NCBI RefSeq assembly: GCF_900109165.1
Contig: NZ_FNZF01000004.1
Coordinates: forward strand, 1 to 64,000
From: Bhargavaea ginsengi
GTDB taxonomy: Bacteria; Bacillota; Bacilli; Bacillales_A; Planococcaceae
Length of the DNA: 64,000 nucleotides
Direction of reading: 5' to 3'
Part shown: positions 25,475 to 34,650 of the stretch, in pieces
Numbering within the stretch: position 1 is the first letter of the stretch
Layout of the letters: every line of letters begins with the position of its first letter
The notes under the pieces: generated by a model
Database searches by the model: none
The model's input: the letters and a program-made list of their open reading frames with translations, nothing else
Told to the model about the DNA's origin: nothing
Translations under genes and position numbers: made by a program

Positions 25475-25512
25475 AAAAAGCGGACCCCTTCTTTCGGAGG
25501 GATCCGCTTTTT
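25475..25512. terminator. Terminator of the app operon
   Basis: Strong inverted repeat AAAAAGCGGA/TCCGCTTTTT (25475-25484, 25503-25512) with an inner CCCT/AGGG pairing, 20 bp past the appC stop. Confidence 0.88.
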
Positions 25513-25531
25513 GTATAAGAACTGATTTAAA

Positions 25532-26449
25532 TCAGCGCTGGGATTTCGGGTTGAGGGCATCTTTCAGGCCTTCCCCGATAAAGTTGATGGACAGAATGGT
25601 TGCCGTGATGATGAGTGCCGGCGGCATCCAGATCCACGGCTTGCCCTGGAGGACATCCGGTTCGTTCGCGAAGGCGAGCATGTTGCCCCAGCTCGGCGTT
25701 TCCTGAGGGACACCGAATCCGAGGTAACTGAGACCGGTTTCCGCCACGATCAGGCTCGCAAACAGGAGTGTCGACTGAACAATGATCGTTGACAGGACGT
25801 TCGGCAGAAGGTGTTTGATGATGACCTTCGCAGGTGATGTGCCGATCGAAATGGCTGCGAGAACATATTCATTTTCCTTCTCCGCGAGCACCTTCGAACG
25901 CACAATCCGCGCGACCCCGCCCCAGCTGAGCAGCCCGATGACAAGGATCAGAACCCAGAGGCCGTCAATGATCCCGAAGAGGATCGTGTTCAGGACAATG
26001 ACGAAGACAAGGAACGGGAAGTTCAGGACAAAGTCCGTGAATCGCATAAGCAGGCTGTCGACCGCGCCGCCGAAAAATCCTGCCACGGATCCGACAATGG
26101 TCCCGAGGACGACCACGATCAATGTCGCGCTCGCGCCGACCAGAAGTGAGATCCTTCCGCCGTAAAGGAGCCTGGTCATGACGTCTCGTCCACTCTTATC
26201 CGTACCGAGCAGGTGGTCACCGTTTGGCGCAATGCTCATTTTGCTGATATTGACTTTGGTGATGTCAGGAATCGGCGACAGATAAGGTGCAAGGAATGGA
26301 GCCAGCAAAGTAAGGATGATTACAAGAATCAGGAATACGGTGCTGATCATCGCCATTTTATTTTTCAGGAATTTTCTCCTGGCAATCGCCCATGGAGATG
26401 AGCTCTTTTCGGGGCGCTTGACGGCCCCGGTTGCTGCATTGGTTGTCAT
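25532..26449 (-). CDS. appC: Oligopeptide ABC transporter permease AppC
   Basis: A 305-residue membrane protein with a Thr/Lys-rich cytoplasmic N-terminus, six helices and the inner-membrane component motif (EAA loop) around VLAEKENEYVLAAISIGTSPAKVI. It pairs with AppB to form the channel for oligopeptide import. AGGAGG precedes the ATG at 26449; appB ends 15 bp upstream. It is the last gene of the appDFABC operon. Confidence 0.93.
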   Translation of the reverse strand: MTTNAATGAVKRPEKSSSPWAIARRKFLKNKMAMISTVFLILVIILTLLAPFLAPYLSPIPDITKVNISKMSIAPNGDHLLGTDKSGRDVMTRLLYGGRISLLVGASATLIVVVLGTIVGSVAGFFGGAVDSLLMRFTDFVLNFPFLVFVIVLNTILFGIIDGLWVLILVIGLLSWGGVARIVRSKVLAEKENEYVLAAISIGTSPAKVIIKHLLPNVLSTIIVQSTLLFASLIVAETGLSYLGFGVPQETPSWGNMLAFANEPDVLQGKPWIWMPPALIITATILSINFIGEGLKDALNPKSQR

Positions 26450-26464
26450 GATGTTGCTTCCTCC

Positions 26465-27430
26465 TTAACCTAAGCGAATCCGCGGATCGACGATTCCGTA
26501 AAGGATATCGGCGATCAGGTTGCCGATCAGGACCATCGCGGACAGCATCATCGTGATAGCCATGACGGTCGGATAGTCACGGTTGTTGACGGAATCCAGG
26601 AACAGGAGCCCGATTCCCGGGTAAGTGAAGATCTTCTCCGTGATAATGGCACCGCCGACAAGTGCGGCGATATCGAATCCGAGGAACGTCACGAGCGGGA
26701 TGATGGAATTCCGAAGGATGTGGACATTATAGATTTTGCCCATCGGCGTTCCTTTGGCGAGTGCCGTCCGAACAAAGTCTTTTCTCGAGTTCTCAATCAG
26801 GTCATTCCGGAGGAACTGGGTGTAGGACGCCGTACTGAACATCCCGAGAACAAATGCCGGAAGCATGACGTGGTGGATGCGGCTCATCCAGTACTCAAGT
26901 GTTCCTCTGTCAATTTCGATATCCACTGATCCTGCAAACGGGAACCAGTTCAGCTTGAATGCGAAGAAGTATACGGCGAATACACCGGCGACAAACGAAG
27001 GGATCGCTATGCCCGCATAGTTGAATCCGGCAATGAGGTTATCTCCGACCGTATACGGTTTCCTTCCTGAATACATCCCCATTGCAAATGCCAACACATA
27101 GGTGATCAGCAGTGATGTCAGTGCCAGGAAAATGGTGTTCGGCAACTTTTCCGCAATCAGGTCGGCAACCGGCATCTTATAGCGTGTCGATTTTCCGAAG
27201 TCCCCCTGCATGAAGTCAGTTACCCAGCGGTAGTACTGGACATATACCGGATCATTGTAACCCAGTTTTTCACGCATCTCTGCTATGTACTCCGGGTTGG
27301 TGTTGTTCGGGTCGATCTCGCCGCTCAATGAATCTCCGGGCATCGCCTTCGCCAGGAAGAACACCACGACGGATACGAGGATCAGCATGGGAATCATGCC
27401 GAGAACGCGGCGCAGCGTGTATTTAAGCAT
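26465..27430 (-). CDS. appB: Oligopeptide ABC transporter permease AppB
   Basis: A 321-residue permease starting MLKYTLRRVLGMIPML, typical of DppB/OppB/AppB. The EAA loop is seen as FVRTALAKGTPMGKIYNVHILRN (in part). AAGGAG precedes the ATG. It forms the membrane pore with AppC. The 446-bp gap to appA holds a terminator and an inserted repeat, so expression of appB and appC may depend on readthrough or a new promoter. Confidence 0.93.
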   Translation of the reverse strand: MLKYTLRRVLGMIPMLILVSVVVFFLAKAMPGDSLSGEIDPNNTNPEYIAEMREKLGYNDPVYVQYYRWVTDFMQGDFGKSTRYKMPVADLIAEKLPNTIFLALTSLLITYVLAFAMGMYSGRKPYTVGDNLIAGFNYAGIAIPSFVAGVFAVYFFAFKLNWFPFAGSVDIEIDRGTLEYWMSRIHHVMLPAFVLGMFSTASYTQFLRNDLIENSRKDFVRTALAKGTPMGKIYNVHILRNSIIPLVTFLGFDIAALVGGAIITEKIFTYPGIGLLFLDSVNNRDYPTVMAITMMLSAMVLIGNLIADILYGIVDPRIRLG

Positions 27431-27500
27431 ACGGGTACTCTCCTTCTTGTCTGTCTCTCTTCGTTGTGACTCTCAAACACGGTAAGAGATATTTAAATTA

Positions 27501-27783
27501 GGCTCTGTTATAGAGTGTTGTTGCTTTCCGTTACGGGCGGACGCTTTCCGCGGGGAAGGCATCGAGCCTTCTGCGAAGTCTCTCCCCACTTCCTTTTCCG
27601 CTGTCCAGCTGTAGAGGGCCAACTCCTCGGGTCATAAGCCATTCCACTCCGCGAAGCAGGCTTCGCTGCGCGGCATGTCTTATGCCTGTCGGAGCTGACC
27701 AGCCCCCTTCGCTTTCAATGCAGGAGTCGCCGCCCTTCACTCCAATCCACAGTTAAATATCAACATTATCCGCTAACAGAGCC
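27501..27783. mobile_element. MITE-like repeat A, copy 2, with nested insert
   Basis: The same terminal inverted repeats as at 9727 (GGCTCTGTTA at 27501-27510, TAACAGAGCC at 27774-27783). The interior matches copy 1 except that 120 bp (27602-27721) are inserted after CCTTTTCCGC. TTA occurs at both outer edges. It lies between appA and appB and has no transposase. Confidence 0.8.
27602..27721. repeat. Dispersed repeat B nested in repeat A
   Basis: Begins TGTCCAGCTGTAGAGG and ends CCCTTCGCTTTCAATG, with internal GGTCATAAGCC and CTTATGCCTGTCGG. The pattern matches the inverted repeat at 16822-16970. Its boundaries are exact because copy 1 of repeat A at 9727 gives the uninterrupted sequence. 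Confidence 0.7.
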
Positions 27784-27826
27784 TTAGAATAAATACGTCT
27801 TACCGTGTTTAAGAGCAAAAAAAGAG

Positions 27827-27857
27827 CAGTGGCGGACGGGCTTGCCGCCCGCCACTG
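27827..27857 (-). terminator. Terminator or attenuator after appA
   Basis: Stem CAGTGGCGG/CCGCCACTG with inner pairing, followed on the minus strand by CTCTTTTTTTGC, 20 bp after the appA stop. Confidence 0.8.
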
Positions 27858-27876
27858 ACAGGTCAGATCAGTGTAA

Positions 27877-29616
27877 TTATTGTTTCAGATACCATTCAGC
27901 AGGACTGTTGTAGCCCGAAACGTCCATCGAGAAGCCGCCGACTTTTTCGCCGACTCCCATGATCTCATCGAGTTCAGCGATGAAGATCATCGGAACATCT
28001 TCAGTTACTTTCTTCTGCCATTCAGCATAGATCTGGGCACGCTTCTCCTGGTCGTCGCCGACTTCCTCAACGCTCAGAGCTTGTTCGAGGAGCTTGTCCG
28101 CTTCAGGGTTGTTGTAGCGCGGGTAGTTCCAGATCTGGTCAGCTTTCCAAAGTCCGGACGGGTCAGGGTCTGTGCCTGTGCTCCAGCCGCCGAAGAATGT
28201 TTCGATCGAAGGTTCGTCTTTTTCAACCATGTCGTAGTAAAGGTTGACTTCAACCATTTCGACTTCCGACTTCAGGCCGACTTCTTCCCAATACTGGGCA
28301 AGTGCTGTCGAGCGGGATTCGAAAGTAGGGTTGCCTGTTGCATAGTGCGAGAACTTCACGACGAATTCTTCGCCGTTCGGATCTTCACGGAAGCCGTCGT
28401 CGTTTGTATCAACGAAGCCTGCTTCATCAAGGAGTTGTTTCGCTTTTTCTGGGTCGTAGTCGTATACTTCGACTTCACTGTCATCAGCTGCGATCCAGTG
28501 TGCAGTCGGAACCGGCTTGTTGACCGGCTTGCCGTAGCCGAAGAAGAATGCGTCGATCCACTCTTCACGGTTGATGGCATGGGCCATAGCCTTACGGAGG
28601 TTGACGTCTTGATATTTCGGAAGTTCTTCAGTGATTGTCTTCGAGGCGTTGTCGAATTTGCCGAGTTTAAAGCCGACATAGTAGTACGACAGGCCAGGTG
28701 CGGTTACAACTTCAACGTTGTCGAGTTTCTCAACGTCAGGAGCCGAAACCGGCTGCAGCGAGATCATGTCGATATCGCCATTCTGGAGAGCGCCGACTGT
28801 CGCCGTGTTGTCGATAACACGGATGATGACCTTGTCGAGGTTAACTTCGCCATTCCAGTAATCTTCGTTTTTCACGAGTTCAATCGACTCGCCGGGAACG
28901 ATGTTTTCAACTTTGAACGGACCGAGGCCGACCGGCTTGGTGCGGACCTGTTCGGAACCGGACATGTCTGCCACTTCGATTCCTTCAAATTCCTTCTGGG
29001 ACATCGGGTAAGACCAGATGTTCGTCAGGTTGTTCAGGCGTGGCTCATCGAATGTAACTTCGATGGTGTAGTCATCAACGACATTCAGGCCGGAAATGCT
29101 GTCTGCTTCGCCTGCGCGGAATGCTGGTGCACCTTCGATTGTTTCAACGTTTGTGTAACGAGGGCCGTCATAGTCAGGGTGCGCGATAGTTTCAAGTGCG
29201 AATACCCAGTCATTGACTGTGAGTTCCTCACCGTTGTGCCACTTGACGCCTTCCTTGAACTTGAATGTGAAGTGCTGGTTGTCTTCAGTTTCCCATTCAG
29301 CAAGGTTAGGGATCGGCTGGAGGTTCTCGTCATAGTCGATGAGACCTTCATCGAAGAAATCGATGATTTCGGCATCTGTAGCGATACCGTAGAACGCCCA
29401 GTTGTAGAGACCTTCAGGAACAGCGTCGAGACCGTATGTGAGCGTTCCGCCCTGTTGTGGCTCGCCGGATTGTTCTTCAGTCGCTTTTTCTCCGTCTTTG
29501 CTATCGCCCGAATCAGTTTCGGACGCATCGTCGCTGCCGCCGCCGCCACAAGCCGCAAGGAATGCGGAAAGGACGAGGATCATGGCGAACAGCCAGAGCA
29601 TGGATTTGCGTTTCAT
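27877..29616 (-). CDS. appA: Oligopeptide-binding lipoprotein AppA
   Basis: A 579-residue SBP family 5 binding protein. The lipoprotein signal ends LAAC (Cys22), followed by a Gly/Asp/Glu linker to about residue 50. The mature part begins GGTLTYGLDAVPEGLYN, and the family signature near LTVNDWVFALETIAHPDYDG (in part) is present. It captures peptides outside the cell for AppBC. The long frame on the opposite strand is a shadow. It is 36 bp after appF and followed by an attenuator hairpin. Confidence 0.94.
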   Translation of the reverse strand: MKRKSMLWLFAMILVLSAFLAACGGGGSDDASETDSGDSKDGEKATEEQSGEPQQGGTLTYGLDAVPEGLYNWAFYGIATDAEIIDFFDEGLIDYDENLQPIPNLAEWETEDNQHFTFKFKEGVKWHNGEELTVNDWVFALETIAHPDYDGPRYTNVETIEGAPAFRAGEADSISGLNVVDDYTIEVTFDEPRLNNLTNIWSYPMSQKEFEGIEVADMSGSEQVRTKPVGLGPFKVENIVPGESIELVKNEDYWNGEVNLDKVIIRVIDNTATVGALQNGDIDMISLQPVSAPDVEKLDNVEVVTAPGLSYYYVGFKLGKFDNASKTITEELPKYQDVNLRKAMAHAINREEWIDAFFFGYGKPVNKPVPTAHWIAADDSEVEVYDYDPEKAKQLLDEAGFVDTNDDGFREDPNGEEFVVKFSHYATGNPTFESRSTALAQYWEEVGLKSEVEMVEVNLYYDMVEKDEPSIETFFGGWSTGTDPDPSGLWKADQIWNYPRYNNPEADKLLEQALSVEEVGDDQEKRAQIYAEWQKKVTEDVPMIFIAELDEIMGVGEKVGGFSMDVSGYNSPAEWYLKQ

Positions 29617-29652
29617 GCTTGTTTCCCCCCCATTTTCATGGATATTTTTTGA

Positions 29653-30660
29653 TCAGTACAGTACGCACGCAACGTGATGCCCCGGTCTCACCTCCTTCAG
29701 TGGAGGCTTCTCCTGCGAACAGATTTCCTGTGCCATCGGGCAGCGCGTATGGAACGGGCAGCCTGTCGGCGGGTTCGCGGGACTCGGCACATCCCCCTGC
29801 AGCACAATCCGCTCTTTCCGCAGTTTCGGATCAGGTTCCGGAATCGCGGAGATGAGCGCCTGTGTGTAAGGGTGCAGCGGCTCGCTGTAAAGATCTTTAT
29901 TTGAAGCAACCTCGACGAGATTGCCCAAATACATGACACCGATCGTATCGCTCATATGCTTGACGACACTAAGGTCGTGGGCGATGAACAGATACGTGAG
30001 GTCGAACTCTTTCTGAAGGTCTTTCAGAAGGTTCAGGACCTGGGATTGGACAGAAACGTCCAGTGCGGATACCGGCTCATCGGCAATGATGAGCTTCGGG
30101 TTGAGGGCCAATGCCCTGGCAATGCCGATCCTCTGGCGCTGACCGCCGGAGAATTCATGCGCGTATTTATAGTAAGCGGTCTCCGGAAGGCCGACCCGGA
30201 CCAGAAGGGACTTGACGAATTCTTCAAGTTCTTTCTTATCCCGGCGCTCAAAGTTCTTGATCGGCTCCGAAATGATGTCGCCGACCATCTGCATCGGGTT
30301 AAGGGACGCATACGGATCCTGGAACACCATCTGGAAATCCTGGCGGGCCTTGCGAAGCTTGGATCCGCCGATCCTGGTAATGTCCTCTCCGTCGAAGATG
30401 ATCTGGCCGCCGGTCGGCTTAATCAGGCGCAGGATCGTCCGGCCGGTTGTGGATTTACCGCATCCCGACTCGCCGACCAGACCCATCGTTTCCCCTTTTT
30501 TGATGGTGAATGAGATATCATCCACGGCTTTTACGTTTCCTACGACTCTCTTAAAAAAGCCGCCGTGGATCGGATAATAAGTTTTGAGGTTTTTTACTTC
30601 AAGGAGATTTTTGCGCTCTTGCTGCGGTTTCCCCTGTTCTGTAAAGTCTTTTGTTGTCAT
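29653..30660 (-). CDS. appF: Oligopeptide ABC transporter ATP-binding protein AppF
   Basis: A 335-residue ATPase. Walker A is GESGCGKST (about residues 57-65), the signature is [15 protein letters not shown], and Walker B is [12 protein letters not shown]. The C-terminal oligopeptide-transporter extension with [10 protein letters not shown] holds the Cys residues common to OppF/DppF. The start overlaps appD by 4 bp. It powers AppBC together with AppD. Confidence 0.95.
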   Translation of the reverse strand: MTTKDFTEQGKPQQERKNLLEVKNLKTYYPIHGGFFKRVVGNVKAVDDISFTIKKGETMGLVGESGCGKSTTGRTILRLIKPTGGQIIFDGEDITRIGGSKLRKARQDFQMVFQDPYASLNPMQMVGDIISEPIKNFERRDKKELEEFVKSLLVRVGLPETAYYKYAHEFSGGQRQRIGIARALALNPKLIIADEPVSALDVSVQSQVLNLLKDLQKEFDLTYLFIAHDLSVVKHMSDTIGVMYLGNLVEVASNKDLYSEPLHPYTQALISAIPEPDPKLRKERIVLQGDVPSPANPPTGCPFHTRCPMAQEICSQEKPPLKEVRPGHHVACVLY

Positions 30661-31688
30661 CGTGCACCTACTCTTTCTTCTTTCGGCCAGCTTTCCTCAT
30701 ACAGCAGGCAGGCCACTTCGTGTCCGCCTTTTGTGTCTTCGAGGAGCGGGGTGATCTGCATGCATTCCGGCATCGCTTTTGGGCAACGGTTCGCAAACCG
30801 GCATCCGACCGCAGGCATGTCCTTGACCGATGGAACGAGTCCTTCGATCGTTGCCAGGCGCTCCTTTTCTTCCTCCATCTTCGGGATGGCCTCCATCAGG
30901 AGCTGTGTGTACGGGTGCTGAGGATTTTCGAACAGATCCTCGACAGTTGCCCGCTCCACAATTTTGCCTGCATACATAACCAGGACGACATCGCAGATCT
31001 CGGCTACAACACCAAGGTCGTGGGTGATGAGCATGATCGACATGTCATTCACTTCTTGGATACTCTTCAGCAGATCCAGAATCTGGGCCTGCACTGTAAC
31101 ATCAAGTGCAGTGGTCGGTTCGTCCGCGATCAGCAGCTTCGGCTGGCAGGCAATCGCCATCGCGATCATCACACGCTGCCGCATTCCCCCGGAAAGCTGG
31201 TGGGGATACTCATCGATGATCTGATCAGCACGGGGAATACCCACATTTTTCAGCAATGTAACCGCTTTCGCTCTTGCTTCGTTTTTAGTGATGTCTTGGT
31301 GATTCAGCAATACTTCCGTGATCTGGAAGCCGATTGTGAATACCGGATTCAGGGAAGTCATCGGCTCCTGGAAGATCATGGAGATGTCTTTGCCCCGAAT
31401 GTTATTCATCTTTTTCTCGTTATATCCAACGATGTCGGTACCTTCGAAAAGGATCTCTCCTCCGCGCACCTTTCCGATGCCCTTTGGCAGCAGATGCATG
31501 ATGGACAGCGACATGACGCTTTTGCCGCAACCGGACTCTCCGACGATGCCGACAATCTGTTTGCGGTCAACCTTGAAGGAGACTCCTTCAACTGCGTTAT
31601 AGTATTGTTTCTCGATTTTAAAGCCGGTCTGTAGGTTACGGACCTCCAGGAGAGGTGTCTTTGCCGGTGTGTTTAGTTTGGATGTCAT
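30657..31688 (-). CDS. appD: Oligopeptide ABC transporter ATP-binding protein AppD
   Basis: A 343-residue ATPase with Walker [10 protein letters not shown] (about 50-58), signature [15 protein letters not shown], Walker [13 protein letters not shown], and the C-terminal [14 protein letters not shown] extension. GAGGTG lies before the ATG at 31688. It is the first large gene of the appDFABC operon, the same order as in B. subtilis. Oligopeptide uptake of this kind feeds nutrition and peptide signalling. Confidence 0.95.
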   Translation of the reverse strand: MTSKLNTPAKTPLLEVRNLQTGFKIEKQYYNAVEGVSFKVDRKQIVGIVGESGCGKSVMSLSIMHLLPKGIGKVRGGEILFEGTDIVGYNEKKMNNIRGKDISMIFQEPMTSLNPVFTIGFQITEVLLNHQDITKNEARAKAVTLLKNVGIPRADQIIDEYPHQLSGGMRQRVMIAMAIACQPKLLIADEPTTALDVTVQAQILDLLKSIQEVNDMSIMLITHDLGVVAEICDVVLVMYAGKIVERATVEDLFENPQHPYTQLLMEAIPKMEEEKERLATIEGLVPSVKDMPAVGCRFANRCPKAMPECMQITPLLEDTKGGHEVACLLYEESWPKEERVGAR

Positions 31689-31742
31689 GAATACACCTCA
31701 AGATTTCTATTTTTCTGTTATTTTTGCTCTTGCTAAATTTTA

Positions 31743-31799
31743 TTACAAATAGATTACATCCGCAAGGTGTTTTTTGAATTTCCTGTAACGAGTATACAA
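31743..31799 (-). CDS. Possible 18-residue leader peptide of the app operon
   Basis: On the minus strand a perfect AAGGAGG followed after seven bases by TTG opens a frame encoding MYTRYRKFKKHLADVIYL and a TAA stop, 54 nt before appD. The peptide is strongly basic in its first half and hydrophobic at its end. The ribosome site is far better than chance would give in this AT-rich 290-bp leader. It could be a leader peptide controlling appD or a small secreted or signalling peptide. No family is recognised, so the call is tentative. Confidence 0.35.
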   Translation of the reverse strand: MYTRYRKFKKHLADVIYL

Positions 31800-31905
31800 T
31801 TCAAACCTCCTTTTCGGTTATAAAACCCAATCATATCAAGGGTTTGTTCCAATATGTCAGAATAGTTATTTTTGAATAATTTATTAATATCATACTAATC
31901 ACCTA

Positions 31906-31934
31906 TTATATTTGAATCGTATTTCCCGTAAAAA
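31906..31934 (-). promoter_or_regulatory. Candidate promoter of the app operon
   Basis: A TATAAT on the minus strand near 31906-31911 is preceded 16 bp upstream by TTTACG, within the AT-rich leader. A second weak candidate (TTGCGG at 31760-31765, TAAAAT at 31737-31742) lies closer to appD. Confidence 0.4.
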
Positions 31935-31968
31935 AGCCCTGGTCTCCACAATTGGAAATCAGGGCTTT
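31933..31968 (-). terminator. fabF terminator
   Basis: Stem AAAGCCCTG/CAGGGCTTT with additional TCC/GGA pairing, directly after the fabF stop and followed by TTTTTAC on the minus strand. Confidence 0.85.
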
Positions 31969-31980
31969 GCATCTATTTTC

Positions 31981-33225
31981 TTATTCCGCTTTTTTGAAAA
32001 GGAGTGAAACGTTGTGACCTCCGAAGCCGAGAGAGTTGCTCATGGCATACCGGATGTCCTGCTTTCTTGCTCCGTCCGTGACATAATCCAAGTCGCATTC
32101 CGGATCAGGGGTTTTATAGTTTGTGGTCGGCGGTAAGATGCCTTCGTGAAGGGCCAGTGCGGTAAATACCGCTTCCACACCGCCAGCTGCGCCGAGCAGA
32201 TGCCCTGTCATGGATTTCGTGGAGCTCATTGCCAGGTTGTAGGCGTGCTCCCCAAAGACAGATTTGACGGCCTGGGTCTCAAATTGGTCGTTATATGGCG
32301 TGCTTGTCCCATGGGCATTGATATAGTTGACTTCATCCGGGCTGATGCCGGCCTTCTCAATCGCCTGTGTCATCGCACGGGCCGCGCCTTCTCCCTCCGG
32401 AGCCGGGGCCGTGATATGGTGTGCGTCACCGGTCGAGCCGTAACCTACAACTTCGGCATAGATTTTCGCTCCGCGTGCTTTTGCACGTTCATACTCTTCG
32501 AGGATAAGGATGCCTGCACCCTCTCCGATTACAAAACCATCACGGTCCGCGTCAAAAGGACGGGATGCCGTTTCAGGGTCCGGATTGGTCGAGAGTGCGG
32601 TGTTTGCACAGAATCCCGCCACCGCCATCGTTGTAATCGGGGCCTCGGCCCCTCCCGTGATCATCATGTCCGCGTCGCCGCGGAGAATCGCCTCGAAAGC
32701 GTCGCCGATCGAGTTGGCACCGGATGCGCATGCCGTCACTGTACATGAATTGATTCCTTTGGCGTTGGTATAGATCGAAACCTGTCCTGCAGCCATATCC
32801 GGAATCATCATCGGAACGAAGAACGGGCTAACCCGCCGGTAACCGCGCTCCTGGAACGTCTTGAACTGTTGCTCATGCGTCTCCATGCCGCCAATGCCCG
32901 AGCCGATCCAAACACCTGTCCGGAGGGCATCTTCCTCTTCCAGACGGCGTGGCAGTCCCGCATCCTCCATCGCCTCAAATGCTGCAGCAAGCGCATAATG
33001 GGTGAAACGGTCCATTTTGCGCGCCTCTTTTTTCGGGACGTATTGTTCAATGTCAAAGTCCTTAACTTCAGCAGCAACCTTAGCAGGGAACTGCTCCCTG
33101 TCCAGACGGGTCATCATGCCGATGCCTGATTTCCCTTCTTTGACTCCCTGCCAAGTGCTCTTGGCGTCATTGCCCAGCGGGCTGACCGCTCCTAGGCCTG
33201 TTACTACGACTCGTCGCTTGTTCAT
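31981..33225 (-). CDS. fabF: 3-oxoacyl-ACP synthase II FabF
   Basis: A 414-residue beta-ketoacyl-ACP synthase that extends acyl chains in fatty acid synthesis. The catalytic Cys is in [10 protein letters not shown] (about residue 164), the two His in [11 protein letters not shown] and [11 protein letters not shown]. The ATG has AGAAGGAAGG upstream. It lies 70 bp after fabH in the same direction and forms the fabH-fabF operon under FapR. Confidence 0.97.
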   Translation of the reverse strand: MNKRRVVVTGLGAVSPLGNDAKSTWQGVKEGKSGIGMMTRLDREQFPAKVAAEVKDFDIEQYVPKKEARKMDRFTHYALAAAFEAMEDAGLPRRLEEEDALRTGVWIGSGIGGMETHEQQFKTFQERGYRRVSPFFVPMMIPDMAAGQVSIYTNAKGINSCTVTACASGANSIGDAFEAILRGDADMMITGGAEAPITTMAVAGFCANTALSTNPDPETASRPFDADRDGFVIGEGAGILILEEYERAKARGAKIYAEVVGYGSTGDAHHITAPAPEGEGAARAMTQAIEKAGISPDEVNYINAHGTSTPYNDQFETQAVKSVFGEHAYNLAMSSTKSMTGHLLGAAGGVEAVFTALALHEGILPPTTNYKTPDPECDLDYVTDGARKQDIRYAMSNSLGFGGHNVSLLFKKAE

Positions 33226-33295
33226 CTCATTTTCCCTTCCTTCTGTATGAATGGTTTGATATATGTGGTGTTGTTATAATGCTGCTTTGTCTTTC

Positions 33296-34228
33296 TCAGC
33301 GTCCCCAGCGGATCGCGAGCGCACCCCATGTAAGGCCGCCCCCGAATCCGACAAGGACGATGACATCATCATCTTTGACATTCCCTGCGCCGACTTCATC
33401 ACAAAGAGCGATCGGGATGGATGCGGAAGAGGTGTTGCCGTATTTGTGGATCCGCTTGGACATCTTTTCCGGCGGCAAGCCAAGGCGTTCCCGCGCGGCT
33501 TCCATGATCCGGATATTGGCCTGGTGCGGAATCAGATAATCAGCGTCTTCTTTGGTCAGACCGGCTTTGTCGAGGACCGATACCGCGGAGTCGCCCATTT
33601 GGCGGACTGCGAATTTAAACACTTCCCTGCCATTCATCTTGATGTTTTTATCCTGGTAAAGGTGTTTTCCTCCAGAGCCATCAGCTCCGAGTTCAAATGA
33701 CAGGATCCCGCGGTCTTCTCCAACCTTCCCGATGACGGCGGCGCCTGCTCCGTCTCCGAACAAGACAGCAGTATTGCGGTCTTCCCAATCGGTGATTTTC
33801 GAGAGCTTTTCCACACCGACGACGAGAATATAGTCATAGCATCCGTTTTCGACGAATTGCTGTGCGGTCACGACGCTGTACATAAATCCGGCACATGCCG
33901 CTGACTGATCCATCGCACCGGCATTTTTTGCACCGAGGCGCTCCTGGATCTGAGTGGCCACGCTCGGGAAAGGCCTGTCCGGCGTGACCGTCGCCACGAT
34001 GATAAGGCCAAGCTGCTCAGCCGTAATTCCGGCGTCCTTCATCGCAGCTTCGGCGGCACGGAAAGCGAGCTCTGAAGTGTCTTCACTTTCTGGAGCAATT
34101 CTTCTTTCCTCTATGCCTGTACGTGTGCGGATCCATTCATCAGATGTATCCAGGCGTTTCTCCAGATCTGCATTTGTGACCACCTGTTCCGGGACATACT
34201 TCCCGATTCCGATCATGCCGACGCCCAT
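33296..34228 (-). CDS. fabH: 3-oxoacyl-ACP synthase III FabH
   Basis: A 310-residue enzyme that condenses a short acyl-CoA with malonyl-ACP to begin fatty acid synthesis; in Bacillales it prefers branched starters. The triad is Cys112 in SAACAGFMY, His in IPHQANIRI (about 238) and Asn in [10 protein letters not shown] (about 268). AAAGGGG precedes the ATG. A FapR site lies 30-47 bp upstream. B. subtilis has two fabH genes; only one is seen here. Confidence 0.97.
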   Translation of the reverse strand: MGVGMIGIGKYVPEQVVTNADLEKRLDTSDEWIRTRTGIEERRIAPESEDTSELAFRAAEAAMKDAGITAEQLGLIIVATVTPDRPFPSVATQIQERLGAKNAGAMDQSAACAGFMYSVVTAQQFVENGCYDYILVVGVEKLSKITDWEDRNTAVLFGDGAGAAVIGKVGEDRGILSFELGADGSGGKHLYQDKNIKMNGREVFKFAVRQMGDSAVSVLDKAGLTKEDADYLIPHQANIRIMEAARERLGLPPEKMSKRIHKYGNTSSASIPIALCDEVGAGNVKDDDVIVLVGFGGGLTWGALAIRWGR

Positions 34229-34256
34229 ATTGCATCCCCTTTTCTCATCATCTTCT

Positions 34257-34275
34257 ATTAGTACCTGGTATCAAT
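34257..34275. promoter_or_regulatory. FapR operator of fabH-fabF
   Basis: ATTAGTACCTGGTATCAAT has a perfect left half-site TTAGTACC and an imperfect inverse right half. This is the typical malonyl-CoA-responsive FapR box of fatty acid genes in Bacillales. It overlaps the -10 box by two bases, so binding would block transcription. Confidence 0.85.
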
Positions 34276-34302
34276 TTAACATACATGAACGTTCTTTGAC
34301 AA
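34274..34302 (-). promoter_or_regulatory. fabH promoter
   Basis: Minus strand TTGTCA (34297-34302), 17 bp, TTAAAT (34274-34279). The start falls inside the FapR operator. Confidence 0.7.
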
Positions 34303-34412
34303 CTTGCTGCGCATGACTGTTTTTGGTGAAAAATGTGTCTTCATCCGCTTTTGCATTCTCTGTCCGCTATGGTATGATGAGTTCGGATATTTCCGTTCAG
34401 AGGTGAAACCTT

Positions 34413-34598
34413 ATGCAATTTATCATGACGTTTGTCTGGTCGTTCCTTCTCATTACGACCCTGAATTATGTTGTCAGCTCCGTCAATGCGGTTCCATTCG
34501 ATTTCGGTCTTGGAGCCATCGTTTCTGTCGTTTTCGCGGTCATGCTCTTCATGATGTCGGCCGTTCTTCCGGAAGAGACGCTGCCGGACTACGAATGA
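34413..34598 (+). CDS. yjzB: DUF2929 family membrane protein YjzB
   Basis: A 61-residue protein with two hydrophobic segments (about 3-25 and 32-53) and an acidic tail. It matches the DUF2929 / YjzB proteins always found beside fabH in Bacillales. Function is unknown. It is transcribed divergently from fabH. An AGAGGTG lies before the ATG. A bidirectional terminator follows within 10 bp. Confidence 0.85.
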   Translation: MQFIMTFVWSFLLITTLNYVVSSVNAVPFDFGLGAIVSVVFAVMLFMMSAVLPEETLPDYE

Positions 34599-34604
34599 AA
34601 CCGG

Positions 34605-34640
34605 AAAAACCGTTCCCCCTCATTGGGTGGAACGGTTTTT
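34605..34640. terminator. Bidirectional terminator between yjzB and clpB
   Basis: Stem AAAAACCGTTCC/GGAACGGTTTTT (34605-34616, 34629-34640) serving both convergent genes. Confidence 0.88.
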
Positions 34641-34650
34641 TGTTGGGTGT

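Larger units (their letters stand above)
27475..27810. repeat. 12-bp inverted repeat enclosing the repeat insertion
   Basis: AAACACGGTAAG (27475-27486) and CTTACCGTGTTT (27799-27810) are perfect inverse copies. With the 283-bp element between them removed, they and the flanking ATATTT/AAATA would form one continuous hairpin with the element in its loop. Confidence 0.75.

Noticed and set aside
27880-29652. Open frame of 590 codons opposite appA
   Set aside because: It mirrors the codon bias of appA, has no ribosome site or known family, and is rich in Cys, Phe and Val as antisense shadows are.
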